Both the position numbers and the translations under genes were made by a program. A stretch of 64,000 nt of DNA from an uncultured Flavobacteriales bacterium (lineage in GTDB: Bacteria; Bacteroidota; Bacteroidia; Flavobacteriales_G; Salibacteraceae): positions 1 to 64,000 of the forward strand of contig CAKZKD010000004.1 in NCBI GenBank assembly GCA_937121175.1, written 5' to 3'. The notes under the pieces are model-generated. The model saw only the letters and a list, made by a program, of their open reading frames with translations, did no database searches and had not been told where the DNA came from. Shown here in pieces: positions 9,809 through 19,017 of this stretch; the stretch's first letter is position 1; every line of letters starts with the position of its first letter.

Positions 9809-10750
9809 ATGAGAATAGTTTTTATTGGCACTCCCGAATTTGCAGTGGCTTCGTTAGAGTCGCTAATAAACAGTAACAAAAATATTGTAGGCGTAATTAC
9901 TGCGCCCGACAAACCTGCAGGTAGAGGCAAGAAATTACAAGGCTCTGCTGTTAAAGATTGTGCGCTGAAAAACAACCTCAATCTAATGCAGCCCACTAAC
10001 TTGAAAGATGAGCGTTTTCTATCAGAATTAAAAGCTTTAAATGCTGATTTACAAATTGTTGTGGCGTTCAGAATGCTTCCCGAATCTGTATGGAATATGC
10101 CCAAACTCGGCACGTTTAATTTACACGGCAGTTTATTGCCACAATACCGCGGTGCGGCTCCTATTAACTGGGCAATTATGAATGGAGAAACTGAAACTGG
10201 AGTCACCACATTTTTTCTAAAACACGAAATTGATACGGGTTCCATAATTGACCAAACCAAAGTGAGTATTGGAATTAACGAGAACGTTGGTGAATTATAC
10301 CACCGATTAATGAATACCGGCGCAGATTTGGTGGTTTCAACGGTCGATAAAATTGAAAAGGACAATTATTCACTCACCAATCAAGAAGATATTCTAAAAG
10401 AAATAAAAGAAGTAAAAACTGCCCCAAAACTCAATAAGGATATTTGCAAAATTGATTGGAACAACTCCATTGACCAATTGCACAATCACATTCGTGGACT
10501 AAGCCCTTACCCTTGTGCTTTTACAGAAGTGATGGTGGATGATAAAAAGTTGAAGCTAAAAATATACTCTGGTGAAAAAGAATTAGACACCACTTCTAAC
10601 AACCCCAAAATGGTTTTAGAAAAAAAACGAATTGGTATTGCGAATTCAACTGGAACCTACTGGATAAAGGAATTGCAATTGGAGGGTAAAAAACGAATGG
10701 ATACTCAAAGCTTTTTGACCGGATTGAAGAATGAAATTACTTTAACCTAA
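9809..10750 (+). CDS. fmt: Methionyl-tRNA formyltransferase
   Basis: 313 residues, normal for Fmt. It formylates the amino group of initiator Met-tRNA using 10-formyl-tetrahydrofolate. MRIVFIGTPEFAV starts the Rossmann-like domain. FNLHGSLLPQYRGAAPINW carries Asn104 and His106, and EIDTGSII carries Asp142, matching the catalytic N106/H108/D144 of the E. coli enzyme. A C-terminal OB-like tRNA-binding domain follows from about residue 205. The stop codon shares one base with the next gene's ATG (TAATG). Confidence 0.95.
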   Translation: MRIVFIGTPEFAVASLESLINSNKNIVGVITAPDKPAGRGKKLQGSAVKDCALKNNLNLMQPTNLKDERFLSELKALNADLQIVVAFRMLPESVWNMPKLGTFNLHGSLLPQYRGAAPINWAIMNGETETGVTTFFLKHEIDTGSIIDQTKVSIGINENVGELYHRLMNTGADLVVSTVDKIEKDNYSLTNQEDILKEIKEVKTAPKLNKDICKIDWNNSIDQLHNHIRGLSPYPCAFTEVMVDDKKLKLKIYSGEKELDTTSNNPKMVLEKKRIGIANSTGTYWIKELQLEGKKRMDTQSFLTGLKNEITLT

Positions 10751-11151
10751 TGAAATACTTCTTTCTCGTTTTCTTTCTCGGAACTTTGCATTTGAATGCA
10801 CAAGAACATTTTAATCTTAATGAAATATTGAACTCAGCAGCGGACAAAAACGTGAATGTGCATTCTCTGTGTTCCGACGAATACGAATCGTCTTATCTAA
10901 TTTGGGTCAAAGATTCTGTAAAACCACATTACCACGCCAAGCATACCGAGTTGGTATATGTAATTGAAGGTAGCGGTACTTTTTACATTGGAAAAAAGTC
11001 TTATGCTATTAAACCTGGAGATTATCTGAGAATACCTCAAGGGCAAGTCCATTCGTTTAAAAACAATTCTGCAACTGAAGTAAAAGTGTTAAGTGTACAA
11101 ACACCTGAGTTTAAAGGCCAAGACCGAATTTGGGTTGACGTTGAAGAATAA
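10750..11151 (+). CDS. Exported cupin-domain protein
   Basis: 133 residues with a signal peptide (MKYFFLVFFLGTLHLNAQ). The cupin core has motif 1 PHYHAKHTELVYVIEGSG (His60, His62, Glu67) and motif 2 PGDYLRIPQGQVHSF (His101), a complete set of metal ligands. The protein is therefore a small periplasmic or secreted metal-binding beta-barrel; the reaction or ligand is unknown. Translationally coupled to fmt. Confidence 0.8.
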   Translation: MKYFFLVFFLGTLHLNAQEHFNLNEILNSAADKNVNVHSLCSDEYESSYLIWVKDSVKPHYHAKHTELVYVIEGSGTFYIGKKSYAIKPGDYLRIPQGQVHSFKNNSATEVKVLSVQTPEFKGQDRIWVDVEE

Positions 11152-11211
11152 ACTGCCTAAACGCTTTATCCCATTCCACACATTTAGTAACCATTTTTAG
11201 TTTCTCTAATC

Positions 11212-11219
11212 TACATTTG
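11212..11219 (+). promoter_or_regulatory. Bacteroidota -7 box for the M3 peptidase gene
   Basis: TACATTTG, an exact TAnnTTTG match, 32 bases before the ATG at 11252. Confidence 0.55.
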
Positions 11220-11251
11220 CGGTCATTATTACCACGTAAATAATACCTGAG

Positions 11252-13405
11252 ATGAAATTTAACATGAAGAAACGGATAGTAATCCCTGCACTTGCAGCAC
11301 TTATGGTAACTGCTTGCACTCCGAAAAAAGAAGAAACTAAAAACGAAACACCTATGTTTAGTAATGTGTTGCTAAAGGAATGGACAGGACCCTACGGTGG
11401 TGTACCTGCATTCGATTCCATGAAAATTGAAGACGTAAAACCAGCACTCATCAAAGGCATGGAACTTAACTTAGCGGACATTGATGCTATAGCGAATAAC
11501 CCAGATGCTCCAACATTTGAGAACACATTGGTAGCGATGGAAAAAGCAGGCCAACCCTTAAACAGAGCATTCAATTATTATGGAATCTTGAGTTCGAATA
11601 TGTCTTCTCCTGAATTCCGCGAAATTCAAGTAGATATGGCTCCTAAATTCTCTGAATTTCAAACTAAAATAACTCAGAACGAAGCGTTGTTTAACCGTAT
11701 AAGCACAGTTTACGAAGCGGCAAAAGAAAACCCATTAAGTGCTGAGAAACAGCGTGTATTGGAACTTACTTACACCAGCTTTACCATGAAAGGTGCGGAG
11801 TTGGACAAGGCCAAAAAAGCGGAATACGCAGAAATGAGCAAGCAGCTTTCAAGCCTCTACACCAAGTTCTCGAACAACGTTTTGCACGACGAAGAAAACT
11901 ATGTGACCTACTTGACCAAAGAGCAATTGGGTGGTTTATCAGAAGGATTTATTAAGTCGGCTGCCAACATTGCATCAAGTAAAGGAAAAGAAGGAATGTA
12001 TGCCATTACCAACACCCGTTCTTCCATGGACCCCTTCCTTACCTATTCCACCGAAAGAGAACTAAGAAAACAAGTTTGGGAAAACTACTACTCTCGTGGT
12101 GACAATGGCGATGAATACGACAACAACGAATTGATTGCCGAAATTTTAAGATTGCGTCGAAAAAAAGTAGAAATCTTGGGTTACCCAAACTATGCCGAAT
12201 GGAGATTACAAGACCGAATGGCCAAGACTCCTGAAAATGCAATGAACTTAATGATGGCGGTTTGGCCAGCAGCAATTGCGCGAGTTGAAGAAGAAGTAAA
12301 CGATATGCAGGATATCGCTGAAAAATTGGGCGATAAGATTACCATTGAACCTTGGGACTATCGCTTTTATGCTGAAAAAGTAAGGAAAGCCAAATACGAT
12401 TTGGACTCTGAGGAAGTAAAACAATACTTACAATTGAATAAGCTTACCGAAGCCATGCACATGGTTGGGGGAGAATTGTTCAATTTCAAATTCACTCCTA
12501 TTACCGATGGTTCTGTGCCCGTTTTTCATGAAGATGTTAAGGTTTGGGAAGTAAACGATATCACTACGGGTGAGAATGTAGGTCTATGGTATTTAGACCC
12601 GTACTCACGTCCTGGCAAAAGGTCTGGAGCTTGGGCAACTACCTACCGAAGCCAATCTAGTTTTGATGGCGAGAAGAATGTTTTGGCTTCTAACAACTCC
12701 AACTTTGTAAAACCTGCACCGGGTGAAGCATTGTTAGTTTCTTGGGATGATGCAACCACCTTTTTCCATGAATTTGGACACGCGTTGCATTTCTTTTCTT
12801 CCGACGTAATGTACCCGACGCTTAATAGCGGAGTGAGGGATTACACAGAATTTCAATCGCAATTATTAGAGCGCTGGTTATCTACCGATAAGGTGATAAA
12901 CAACTACTTGGTCCACAACAAAACTGGTGAGCCAATGCCAGCTGAATTGGTAGCTAAGATTAAAAAAGCAAGTACGTTTAACCAAGGATTTTCGACTACC
13001 GAGTATTTGGCTTCAGCAATTATGGACATGAAACTGCATTTGGCAGACCCAGCAAATATTGACATTGACAAATTTGAGCGAGAAACCCTTACTGAAATGA
13101 ACATGCCGAAAGAATTGCCAATGCGCCACAGAACACCACATTTTGGACATGTATTTTCTGGTGAAGGATACGCTACAGCTTATTACGGTTATATGTGGGC
13201 CGATGTATTAACGGCTGACGCATCTGAAGCATTTGCCGAAGCTCCAAACGGATTTTACGACAAAGAATTGGCTGCTAAAGCCGTTAAGTATTTGTTTGCT
13301 CCGCGTAACGCTATAGACCCGGCAGAGGCATATCGTTTATTTAGAGGCCGTGATGCTAAAATAGAAGCACTTATGCGCGACAGAGGTTTTCCTGTTGCGG
13401 AATAG
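11252..13405 (+). CDS. M3 family metallopeptidase lipoprotein (Dcp-like)
   Basis: 717 residues. The zinc-binding motif HEFGHALH is at residues 506-513, preceded by TTFF, as in M3 oligopeptidases and peptidyl-dipeptidases (Dcp/oligopeptidase A family), and the C-terminal GEGYATAYYGYMW block is also conserved. The leader with a cysteine at VTACTPKK fits a lipoprotein, so it should act in the periplasm or at the outer membrane on short peptides. ATG 11264 (MKKRIVIP) is an alternative start. A hairpin terminator follows at 13433-13460. Confidence 0.9.
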   Translation: MKFNMKKRIVIPALAALMVTACTPKKEETKNETPMFSNVLLKEWTGPYGGVPAFDSMKIEDVKPALIKGMELNLADIDAIANNPDAPTFENTLVAMEKAGQPLNRAFNYYGILSSNMSSPEFREIQVDMAPKFSEFQTKITQNEALFNRISTVYEAAKENPLSAEKQRVLELTYTSFTMKGAELDKAKKAEYAEMSKQLSSLYTKFSNNVLHDEENYVTYLTKEQLGGLSEGFIKSAANIASSKGKEGMYAITNTRSSMDPFLTYSTERELRKQVWENYYSRGDNGDEYDNNELIAEILRLRRKKVEILGYPNYAEWRLQDRMAKTPENAMNLMMAVWPAAIARVEEEVNDMQDIAEKLGDKITIEPWDYRFYAEKVRKAKYDLDSEEVKQYLQLNKLTEAMHMVGGELFNFKFTPITDGSVPVFHEDVKVWEVNDITTGENVGLWYLDPYSRPGKRSGAWATTYRSQSSFDGEKNVLASNNSNFVKPAPGEALLVSWDDATTFFHEFGHALHFFSSDVMYPTLNSGVRDYTEFQSQLLERWLSTDKVINNYLVHNKTGEPMPAELVAKIKKASTFNQGFSTTEYLASAIMDMKLHLADPANIDIDKFERETLTEMNMPKELPMRHRTPHFGHVFSGEGYATAYYGYMWADVLTADASEAFAEAPNGFYDKELAAKAVKYLFAPRNAIDPAEAYRLFRGRDAKIEALMRDRGFPVAE

Positions 13406-13432
13406 TTGCTCATTAAACATATAATTGAAATT

Positions 13433-13460
13433 CAAAACGAGGCTTTAGGGCCTCGTTTTG
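13433..13460 (+). terminator. Intrinsic terminator after the M3 peptidase gene
   Basis: An 11-bp perfect stem (13433-13443 with 13450-13460) with a T-rich descending arm and 6-base loop, 28 bases after the stop. Confidence 0.75.
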
Positions 13461-13803
13461 AAGACAGAAATGGACAATCTCATAAAACTTAGAGTTGGTT
13501 TTGTGTTAGTGTTACTGCTTTCTAATGCCGCTCAAACTCGATACCTTCTGGTTTGTTTTGTAGTTGTCGTATCCATTTACTTTGCACAGATTACCTTATT
13601 CATTTAGCTTATGCGCTGTACTTGGTACTAAACTCTTTTTGTTTTATTGGCCATAATTCGATATAAATTTCATTGGTCCAAAAATCTAACATTCAACAAA
13701 ATGGACTTTTAGTTCAAAATCCGATAACTACCCACGAATTCCACTGGTAATTCGTACTTTTATTATAATAAAGCTAATTATTGACCAACTTTACTCTTAA
13801 ACC
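13461..13803. other. Intergenic stretch with one weak small ORF
   Basis: No convincing gene. An ORF at 13470-13607 (+) would encode 45 mostly hydrophobic residues (MDNLIKLRVGFVLVLLLSNA...) but lacks a clear promoter or recognisable family. A near-consensus -7 box, TACTTTTA, is at 13755-13762, upstream of the next gene. Confidence 0.3.
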
Positions 13804-14484
13804 ATGACATTTCTAAAAGTAATTTCAGTAAACTTATTCTTCATTTATATGGTAGCCTGTGCAATTGCACAAGAACCCAAAAAAAATGAAGAAATCGGAA
13901 TAAAAAAAATTCCTAAGATTATTCTAAAAATTGATTTGATAAGACCCTTAATCGAAGAAATCCCTATTTCTATCGAGTTCATTAGTCAAAAAGGAAATGC
14001 TCTAGAATTAAAGGCTGGAATCATTTATTCCAATCCGTTTTTGAAGGATTTTATAGAAGGTGCTTATGGGTCTAACCGATTTTATTATGCAGGTACGATA
14101 TTTCAAGCTGGGTATCGAAGATACTTTGATGGTTCTCAAGGATCATATTTTCAGTTCTCTATCGGCTATGTAAACAAATCTTTTGAAAATGAAAATTTAT
14201 GGTTAGGTGGCTGGGGAGGCAGCAGTTCCGCCGATGAATTTATATTGAGTGAGACAGTTAATCAGATAATGATAATTCCAAAAATCGGACAACGATTTAC
14301 TACTGGTCGATTATGTTTGGATGCGTACATTGGAATTGGTGGAAAGGTTTCTTATAAAAAAACCACTTATCACTGGAGTAGACAGGAAATAGATAATGAA
14401 TTCCTAAATACTCCTTATTACAGTCAACAATTTCGTCCCTCGTTGAGATTAGGAGTTCAAATTGGAGGTTTACTATGCAAATAG
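13804..14484 (+). CDS. Secreted, probable outer-membrane beta-barrel protein, unknown
   Basis: 226 residues with a signal peptide ending CAIAQ. The rest alternates polar and aromatic/hydrophobic residues in short strands (AGYRRYFDG, YFQFSIGYVN, AYIGIGGKVSYKK, LRLGVQIGG), as in small 8-strand barrels of the DUF3575 kind. I recognise no catalytic motif and cannot assign a function. It stands alone, followed by a hairpin at 14508-14529. Confidence 0.6.
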   Translation: MTFLKVISVNLFFIYMVACAIAQEPKKNEEIGIKKIPKIILKIDLIRPLIEEIPISIEFISQKGNALELKAGIIYSNPFLKDFIEGAYGSNRFYYAGTIFQAGYRRYFDGSQGSYFQFSIGYVNKSFENENLWLGGWGGSSSADEFILSETVNQIMIIPKIGQRFTTGRLCLDAYIGIGGKVSYKKTTYHWSRQEIDNEFLNTPYYSQQFRPSLRLGVQIGGLLCK

Positions 14485-14507
14485 ACATTCCTTAATATTC
14501 AAAATAA

Positions 14508-14529
14508 GTTGAATTGGTACAAATTCAAC
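14508..14529. terminator. Hairpin between convergent genes
   Basis: An 8-bp stem (14508-14515 with 14522-14529). A third copy of GTTGAATT follows at 14543. There is no strong T-run, so a terminator role is tentative. Confidence 0.35.
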
Positions 14530-14620
14530 AATAATAAAAAGATGTTGAATTTGGGAAAGCAATGTCACCTTGAGGTTCTAGCGCATTCGTTCTTGCCTCT
14601 GTACAGAAAGTGTAAATATA

Positions 14621-15118
14621 CTACTCCACATTCTCCACGATCAATCCAACATCCATTACAGGCATGAGTGCTTTTACGTCAGCATTGTGTTCTAGCTTAA
14701 ATGTATGCTTACCTTTTTGCAGCGAAACATTCATAGCAACAGGATGTTTACTATCCCAAATATCGTAACCCGGTTCGCCGATATAATCACCTTTGTCGTC
14801 CTTAATTCGTAATTGATACTCGTTACTTTCTGTTTCTCCATCAGGTTCCGTTTGGCTCAATAGCACCGGAGCTACATTACTTGCATAGCCCGTTGCGTAT
14901 CGAAAAGTGATGTAAACATTGTACTTCAAATCCGCATTTTCAATCACTACATCAAAAGTTTTACTATCGTCTTTGGTCCACTCTAACCCTGCGCCGGTCT
15001 CGAAATGCTCAGAATAAATTTCATTCGGATTGCAACCAATTATAGTTATGGAACAAACCACCCCAATTAGTATAATAGTTCTAATTCTTGTTTTCAACTC
15101 TAGTTGTACTTTATTCAT
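14621..15118 (-). CDS. GldH-like gliding motility lipoprotein
   Basis: 165 residues. The leader ends at a lipobox-like SITIIGC, so it is probably an inner- or outer-membrane lipoprotein. Blocks resembling GldH are W.KDDSKTFDVVIEN near the N-terminus, YNVYITFRYATGY in the middle, EYQLRIKDDKGDYIGEPGYD, and a C-terminal GKHTFKLEHNAD....MDVGLIVE. GldH is required for gliding and chitin use in Flavobacterium through the GldHJ branch of the T9SS machinery. The family assignment is by my reading of these blocks and is moderate. Confidence 0.6.
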   Translation of the reverse strand: MNKVQLELKTRIRTIILIGVVCSITIIGCNPNEIYSEHFETGAGLEWTKDDSKTFDVVIENADLKYNVYITFRYATGYASNVAPVLLSQTEPDGETESNEYQLRIKDDKGDYIGEPGYDIWDSKHPVAMNVSLQKGKHTFKLEHNADVKALMPVMDVGLIVENVE

Positions 15119-15215
15119 AACACGTAAATAATTGATAGTGAACCTTTAAGTATTTGTATTCTTGTATTTAACAATTTTCAAAATATACTACTTTTACGGC
15201 TTAAATTACATTGAT

Positions 15216-16964
15216 ATGCAGCAAGGATTACGAGTTTTAGTGCTATTTGCTTTGGCAATAAGTATTCAAATAAACATAAGTGCACAGGAGCCTACGGTTC
15301 CTGAACACGAAAAGAAAGTATATATAAACGACGGAAACACCTATGTTCAAAAAGGGTTACCGCTTTATTTCAAATTCTCCACTTCGCCAGGTGGTGAGAT
15401 GTTCGATTTAAACAGCAAGGCTACTTCTAAGTATGCGAGCCCTATGTATTTGGATACTGAAGGTATTAATTACATCAGAAGCCGTTATGCAGTTGACCCA
15501 GAAACAAAAAAAACGGTTCAACCTCAGCAAGAAGTACTATATGAACTGTATGCAGATGGTTTAGCTCCTATCACTAGATTGAAATATGACGGTGCTCCTA
15601 AATACAGAAGCGACCGAACGTATTTTGGAAAAGGTCTTACCTTCTCTCTTTCTGCAAAAGACGGAGTTTCGGGTGTAGAAAAAATCCATTATGCAGTAAA
15701 TTCAGCAACATGGACAGACTATAGCGGCACCACTAATATGGACCAAGAAGGCGAGTTTTCTCTTTCATGGTATGCGCACGATAATGTGGGTAATGCCGAG
15801 CAACTAAAAAACAGCAAAATTGTTGTTGACCTTTCAGCTCCAAGTTCAAATCATACTATTGTTGGAATAGTTTATAACGGAAATATTATCGCTCCAAGTA
15901 CTAAATTCAATCTTTCTAAATCGGACAACCTTTCTGGTGTGAACAGAACTAAATTCAGTTTTGACGACCGTTCTGAGAATTCGTACGGTGGAAACTTTGG
16001 AGTATCTTACTTAAGTGACGGTGACCATACCTTGTACTATTACTCGGTTGATAATGTAAAGAATACTGAAGAAAAACAAGCTTTTCAGTTCTACTTAGAC
16101 AAAATCCCACCAGTAGTAACGCACACAATTAATGGCGACCAATACAAAGGAAGCAATGGAGTTACTTATGTTTCTAACAGAACTACGGTAAGTCTTGCTG
16201 CTACTGATAACAAAGCTGGTGTAAATAAAATTTACCACAGAACAGATGGGAAAGAGCGGTTCGATTATTCTTCAGAAATTAAGTTCCCAGACAAAAAAGG
16301 TTCTCATTCTGTAAAATATGACGCAACGGACAATGTGCAGAATCTATCTCCGAACAAATACGTGAACGTATATATGGATAACGTAATGCCAATGACAGGA
16401 ATCAAATACGGTTCACCTCAGTTCTTTGCGCGAGATACGTTGTTTATCAATAAAGAGACTGCAATCAAGTTATTCGCAAAAGATTACGAGTCTGGTGTTC
16501 AAAAAACTGAATATCAGGTTGACGGATCTGGATATCAATCTTATAGCCAATTCACTATTCCGGCTGAAGGCTATCATACCATTAGCTTTAAAACAACGGA
16601 TAACGTGAATAACGAAGAAGCTGAAAAGACTTCTAATTGTTTTGTAGATAACACTGCTCCTGAGATTTACGCAAACTTCAGCATTCAACCAATCGGAGCT
16701 AAAAAAGACATGAAGGTTTATCCTAATTACACTCGTATTTATTTGGGTGCAACTGATGATCATGTAGGTACTGAGACTATCATGTACAGTATTAACGATG
16801 CTCCAATGTCGTTGTATTCTTCTGCCCAAACGTTAGATATTTCTGAAAGAAATAGATTCCTTAAAAAGAAAGTAAAATATACAGTTAAGGTGGTAGCTAA
16901 AGATAAATTAGGCAACACATCAGAAAAGTTAATTGAATTCTACGTAGGTCTTCAAAACGACTAA
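15216..16964 (+). CDS. Secreted protein with OmpL47-type beta-domain repeats
   Basis: 582 residues from ATG 15216 (MQQGLRVLVLFALAISIQIN signal peptide); the ORF opens further upstream. From about residue 110 there are at least five repeats of about 90 residues of the type D..SGV.KI.Y..N...W..Y.......GE....Y.A.DNVGN, the pattern of the OmpL47-type beta-barrel/Ig-like domain found in surface proteins. No T9SS sorting domain or enzyme motif is seen. A near-consensus -7 box (TACTTTTA) is at 15189-15196. Confidence 0.75.
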   Translation: MQQGLRVLVLFALAISIQINISAQEPTVPEHEKKVYINDGNTYVQKGLPLYFKFSTSPGGEMFDLNSKATSKYASPMYLDTEGINYIRSRYAVDPETKKTVQPQQEVLYELYADGLAPITRLKYDGAPKYRSDRTYFGKGLTFSLSAKDGVSGVEKIHYAVNSATWTDYSGTTNMDQEGEFSLSWYAHDNVGNAEQLKNSKIVVDLSAPSSNHTIVGIVYNGNIIAPSTKFNLSKSDNLSGVNRTKFSFDDRSENSYGGNFGVSYLSDGDHTLYYYSVDNVKNTEEKQAFQFYLDKIPPVVTHTINGDQYKGSNGVTYVSNRTTVSLAATDNKAGVNKIYHRTDGKERFDYSSEIKFPDKKGSHSVKYDATDNVQNLSPNKYVNVYMDNVMPMTGIKYGSPQFFARDTLFINKETAIKLFAKDYESGVQKTEYQVDGSGYQSYSQFTIPAEGYHTISFKTTDNVNNEEAEKTSNCFVDNTAPEIYANFSIQPIGAKKDMKVYPNYTRIYLGATDDHVGTETIMYSINDAPMSLYSSAQTLDISERNRFLKKKVKYTVKVVAKDKLGNTSEKLIEFYVGLQND

Positions 16965-16984
16965 TACCTAAAATCTAACTTTAG

Positions 16985-17019
16985 AAAAACCTCTTTCGCT
17001 TTGCGTTGGAGGTTTTTTT
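16985..17019 (+). terminator. Intrinsic terminator after the OmpL47-type gene
   Basis: A 9-bp stem (16985-16993 with 17009-17017) followed by a T-run. Confidence 0.75.
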
Positions 17020-17072
17020 ATGGACAATTCTCTGCTATTGTAATTTGAATTCAAAACAAAACTTAACCCTAC

Positions 17073-17187
17073 GCCGTCATTCCTTGCCTGACAAGGAATC
17101 TATGAATTTATAGTTCAACATTGATTTTCGAAAAAACTAATTTACGTGTTTATTATTTCGAATAAATTGTACCTGCGCAGGAATGAA
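17073..17187. repeat. REP-like element with imperfect inverted ends
   Basis: The left end has CGTCATTCC inside a perfect hairpin (17079-17086 with 17092-17099); the right end has the 10-base palindrome CCTGCGCAGG (17172-17181) followed by AATGA. The two ends are roughly inverted copies of a TCATTCCTGC core. This resembles dispersed palindromic elements of flavobacterial genomes. No ORF inside. Confidence 0.4.
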
Positions 17188-17554
17188 AAACCGAGTAAGG
17201 CTCAATTCATTTATCCTTATCTTTACCCTCAATGGACAAAAAGCCCTCAAACAAAAAATAGAATTGGAGATTATTCAAACCTCCCAACGCATTGAAGAAT
17301 TAAAAGAACTCACCAAACCGATATCTCCTGAAAATGCTATTGGCAGAGTAAGTAGAATGGACGCTATTCATAATAAATCCGTTAATGAACGCACACTCCG
17401 TCAAATGGAGTTCAAGTATAAGAAGCTGACTTTAGCTATAGATAAAATTGAAGACTCAGATTTTGGAAATTGCAGAAGATGTTGAAATTCGATTCAAGAA
17501 GGTCGGTTGATGCTTATGCCAGAAAACACGCTGTGCGTTCGCTGCGCCAATTAA
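17183..17554 (+). pseudogene. DksA/TraR-type zinc-finger protein, broken by an in-frame TGA
   Basis: The frame from 17183 gives a helical region (KQKIELEI...) then KPISPENAIGRVSRMDA and NKSVNE, blocks I associate with Bacteroidota TraR/DksA-family proteins, then DFGNCRRC and a TGA at 17483-17485. The same frame continues after TGA as NSIQEGRLMLMPENTLCVRC AN and stops at 17552-17554. This restores the C..C..........C..C zinc finger, with TGA where glycine (GGA) is expected. The natural start may be ATG 17232 in another frame (MDKK...), one base out of register in an A-run. One nonsense change plus a possible frameshift suggests decay; sequencing error is the alternative. Confidence 0.7.
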
Positions 17555-17558
17555 CCCT

Positions 17559-19016
17559 CTACTCATTAAAATAGACTGCAAAACTGGCAACAAATTGCTG
17601 CTGTATATTCTGAAATGTGCTTGCTTCTAAATTTATGTTTTCTGCAAAATGAATAAACCGTTCACCCGTGCTCGAAAACGAATAATTGTAACCTACATCA
17701 AACACATAAACATCTCGTCTGTAACCTAATCCAAAGCCAATTTGCTGTCTATCGACTGCAGTTGTATTAGCAATACCTTGCTGATATCCATACCCTCCCC
17801 TTACAGCATAAGGGCCTATTGTTTTTTCTACTCCCATTCTCACGTTCACAGTTGGTTTAAATACCGATTGTATTTCATTATTTAATGTCGAGAAATCGAT
17901 TCCTTGCAATGGAATCGTCGAAAACTCCACCACACGATAATCCACATAATCGATATCGATATTTATGGCCCCCAACTTCTTTTTCGCTGCGCCAAAACTT
18001 AATCCAAGCGAGTATGGACTGCGCATTTTATAATCGTTTAACCCTTCAGGTGACTCAGAATCAGTTGGTGCTCGGTCTTCCCAATTGGCGTCAATACGAG
18101 TGGTATAAACTTCAGACAATCGGAAATATTCACTACTTCGGAATGAAGCGCCAGCTCTCAAATATTTATTAATTCTATAGATAGCACCCAACTTCAATTG
18201 AATTCCATTTCCTTTTATTTGAAGGTTGCTCACCTCTTTCCAATCCGTTACAAATGTATTGGGGTCGTTTGGCTGCATTTCTTCATAGTAGGTTGATATA
18301 TTCTTAAATCTTAAGGATGAAAATCCGATAGTACCTCCGAGGTACAGTTTATCGCGGTAATTGCCTCCTAAACCTAGACTGTAATGTCCTATTCCTCGTT
18401 CTTGTACATCTTTTCGCCCCTGTGTTTGTCCATGAAATTCGTTGCCGTGGTAATACTCACCATTTAATGTATCAATCAAAAAAGACTCAAAAGCATTACC
18501 AGCACCAAATGGAAAAAAACTATAGACGGATTCTACAGTAACATCGGGGTCTTCGATGATATCTAATAGGTATAAATCGAGCAGTGAACTTTGGTTATTT
18601 ACTCCTTCAAAATTGGTTTTTGATTTAAATATACTTTGCTGATTGTAAGCAAAGTAAACATTTAGGAATTCCCAATCGGGATGGGCTGATTTTTCAGAAA
18701 GTACTACGGAAAAATTGGAGAGCCTTCCAAAACCATTCTGAGCAGAACTTTCACTACCATAATGAGAAGTGTTGGCTTGTTTTTGACCGACTGTAATAGA
18801 ACTTGAAAACTGCCCGGAACGGAAAACACCAATTCCTGCTGGGTTAGTCATTACACCTGAAGCTTCACCACCCAACGCTCCAAAAGCACCTGCCATAGAT
18901 ACAAAACGTGCCGTTCCCATAATCTCGGGAGTGGAAAAACGAACAGCGTCTTCTACATTTTGCCCGTAACTAACTACTTGAATTGAAACCAACAGTCCGA
19001 CGAAAACGAACCGCAT
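17559..19016 (-). CDS. FadL/OMPP1-like outer-membrane protein
   Basis: 485 residues with a signal peptide ending VVSYG. The mature start (VEDAVRFSTPEIMGTARFVS followed by MAGAFGALGGEASGVMTNPA) matches the hatch region of Bacteroidota OMPP1/FadL/TodX transporters, and the rest is barrel-like with many aromatic-ended strands. Family members pass hydrophobic compounds across the outer membrane. Its ATG lies one base after the stop of the upstream lipoprotein gene, so the two are co-transcribed. Confidence 0.8.
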   Translation of the reverse strand: MRFVFVGLLVSIQVVSYGQNVEDAVRFSTPEIMGTARFVSMAGAFGALGGEASGVMTNPAGIGVFRSGQFSSSITVGQKQANTSHYGSESSAQNGFGRLSNFSVVLSEKSAHPDWEFLNVYFAYNQQSIFKSKTNFEGVNNQSSLLDLYLLDIIEDPDVTVESVYSFFPFGAGNAFESFLIDTLNGEYYHGNEFHGQTQGRKDVQERGIGHYSLGLGGNYRDKLYLGGTIGFSSLRFKNISTYYEEMQPNDPNTFVTDWKEVSNLQIKGNGIQLKLGAIYRINKYLRAGASFRSSEYFRLSEVYTTRIDANWEDRAPTDSESPEGLNDYKMRSPYSLGLSFGAAKKKLGAINIDIDYVDYRVVEFSTIPLQGIDFSTLNNEIQSVFKPTVNVRMGVEKTIGPYAVRGGYGYQQGIANTTAVDRQQIGFGLGYRRDVYVFDVGYNYSFSSTGERFIHFAENINLEASTFQNIQQQFVASFAVYFNE

Positions 19017-19017
19017 A

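Noticed and set aside
9700-10365. A 221-codon ORF on the minus strand opposite fmt
   Set aside because: fmt is unambiguous on the plus strand with all catalytic residues; the opposite ORF has no family features and overlaps the MATE gene end.
17483-17485. TGA read as glycine (alternative genetic code)
   Set aside because: Many neighbouring genes end at TGA and the rest of the window uses the standard code; a single base change explains the case.
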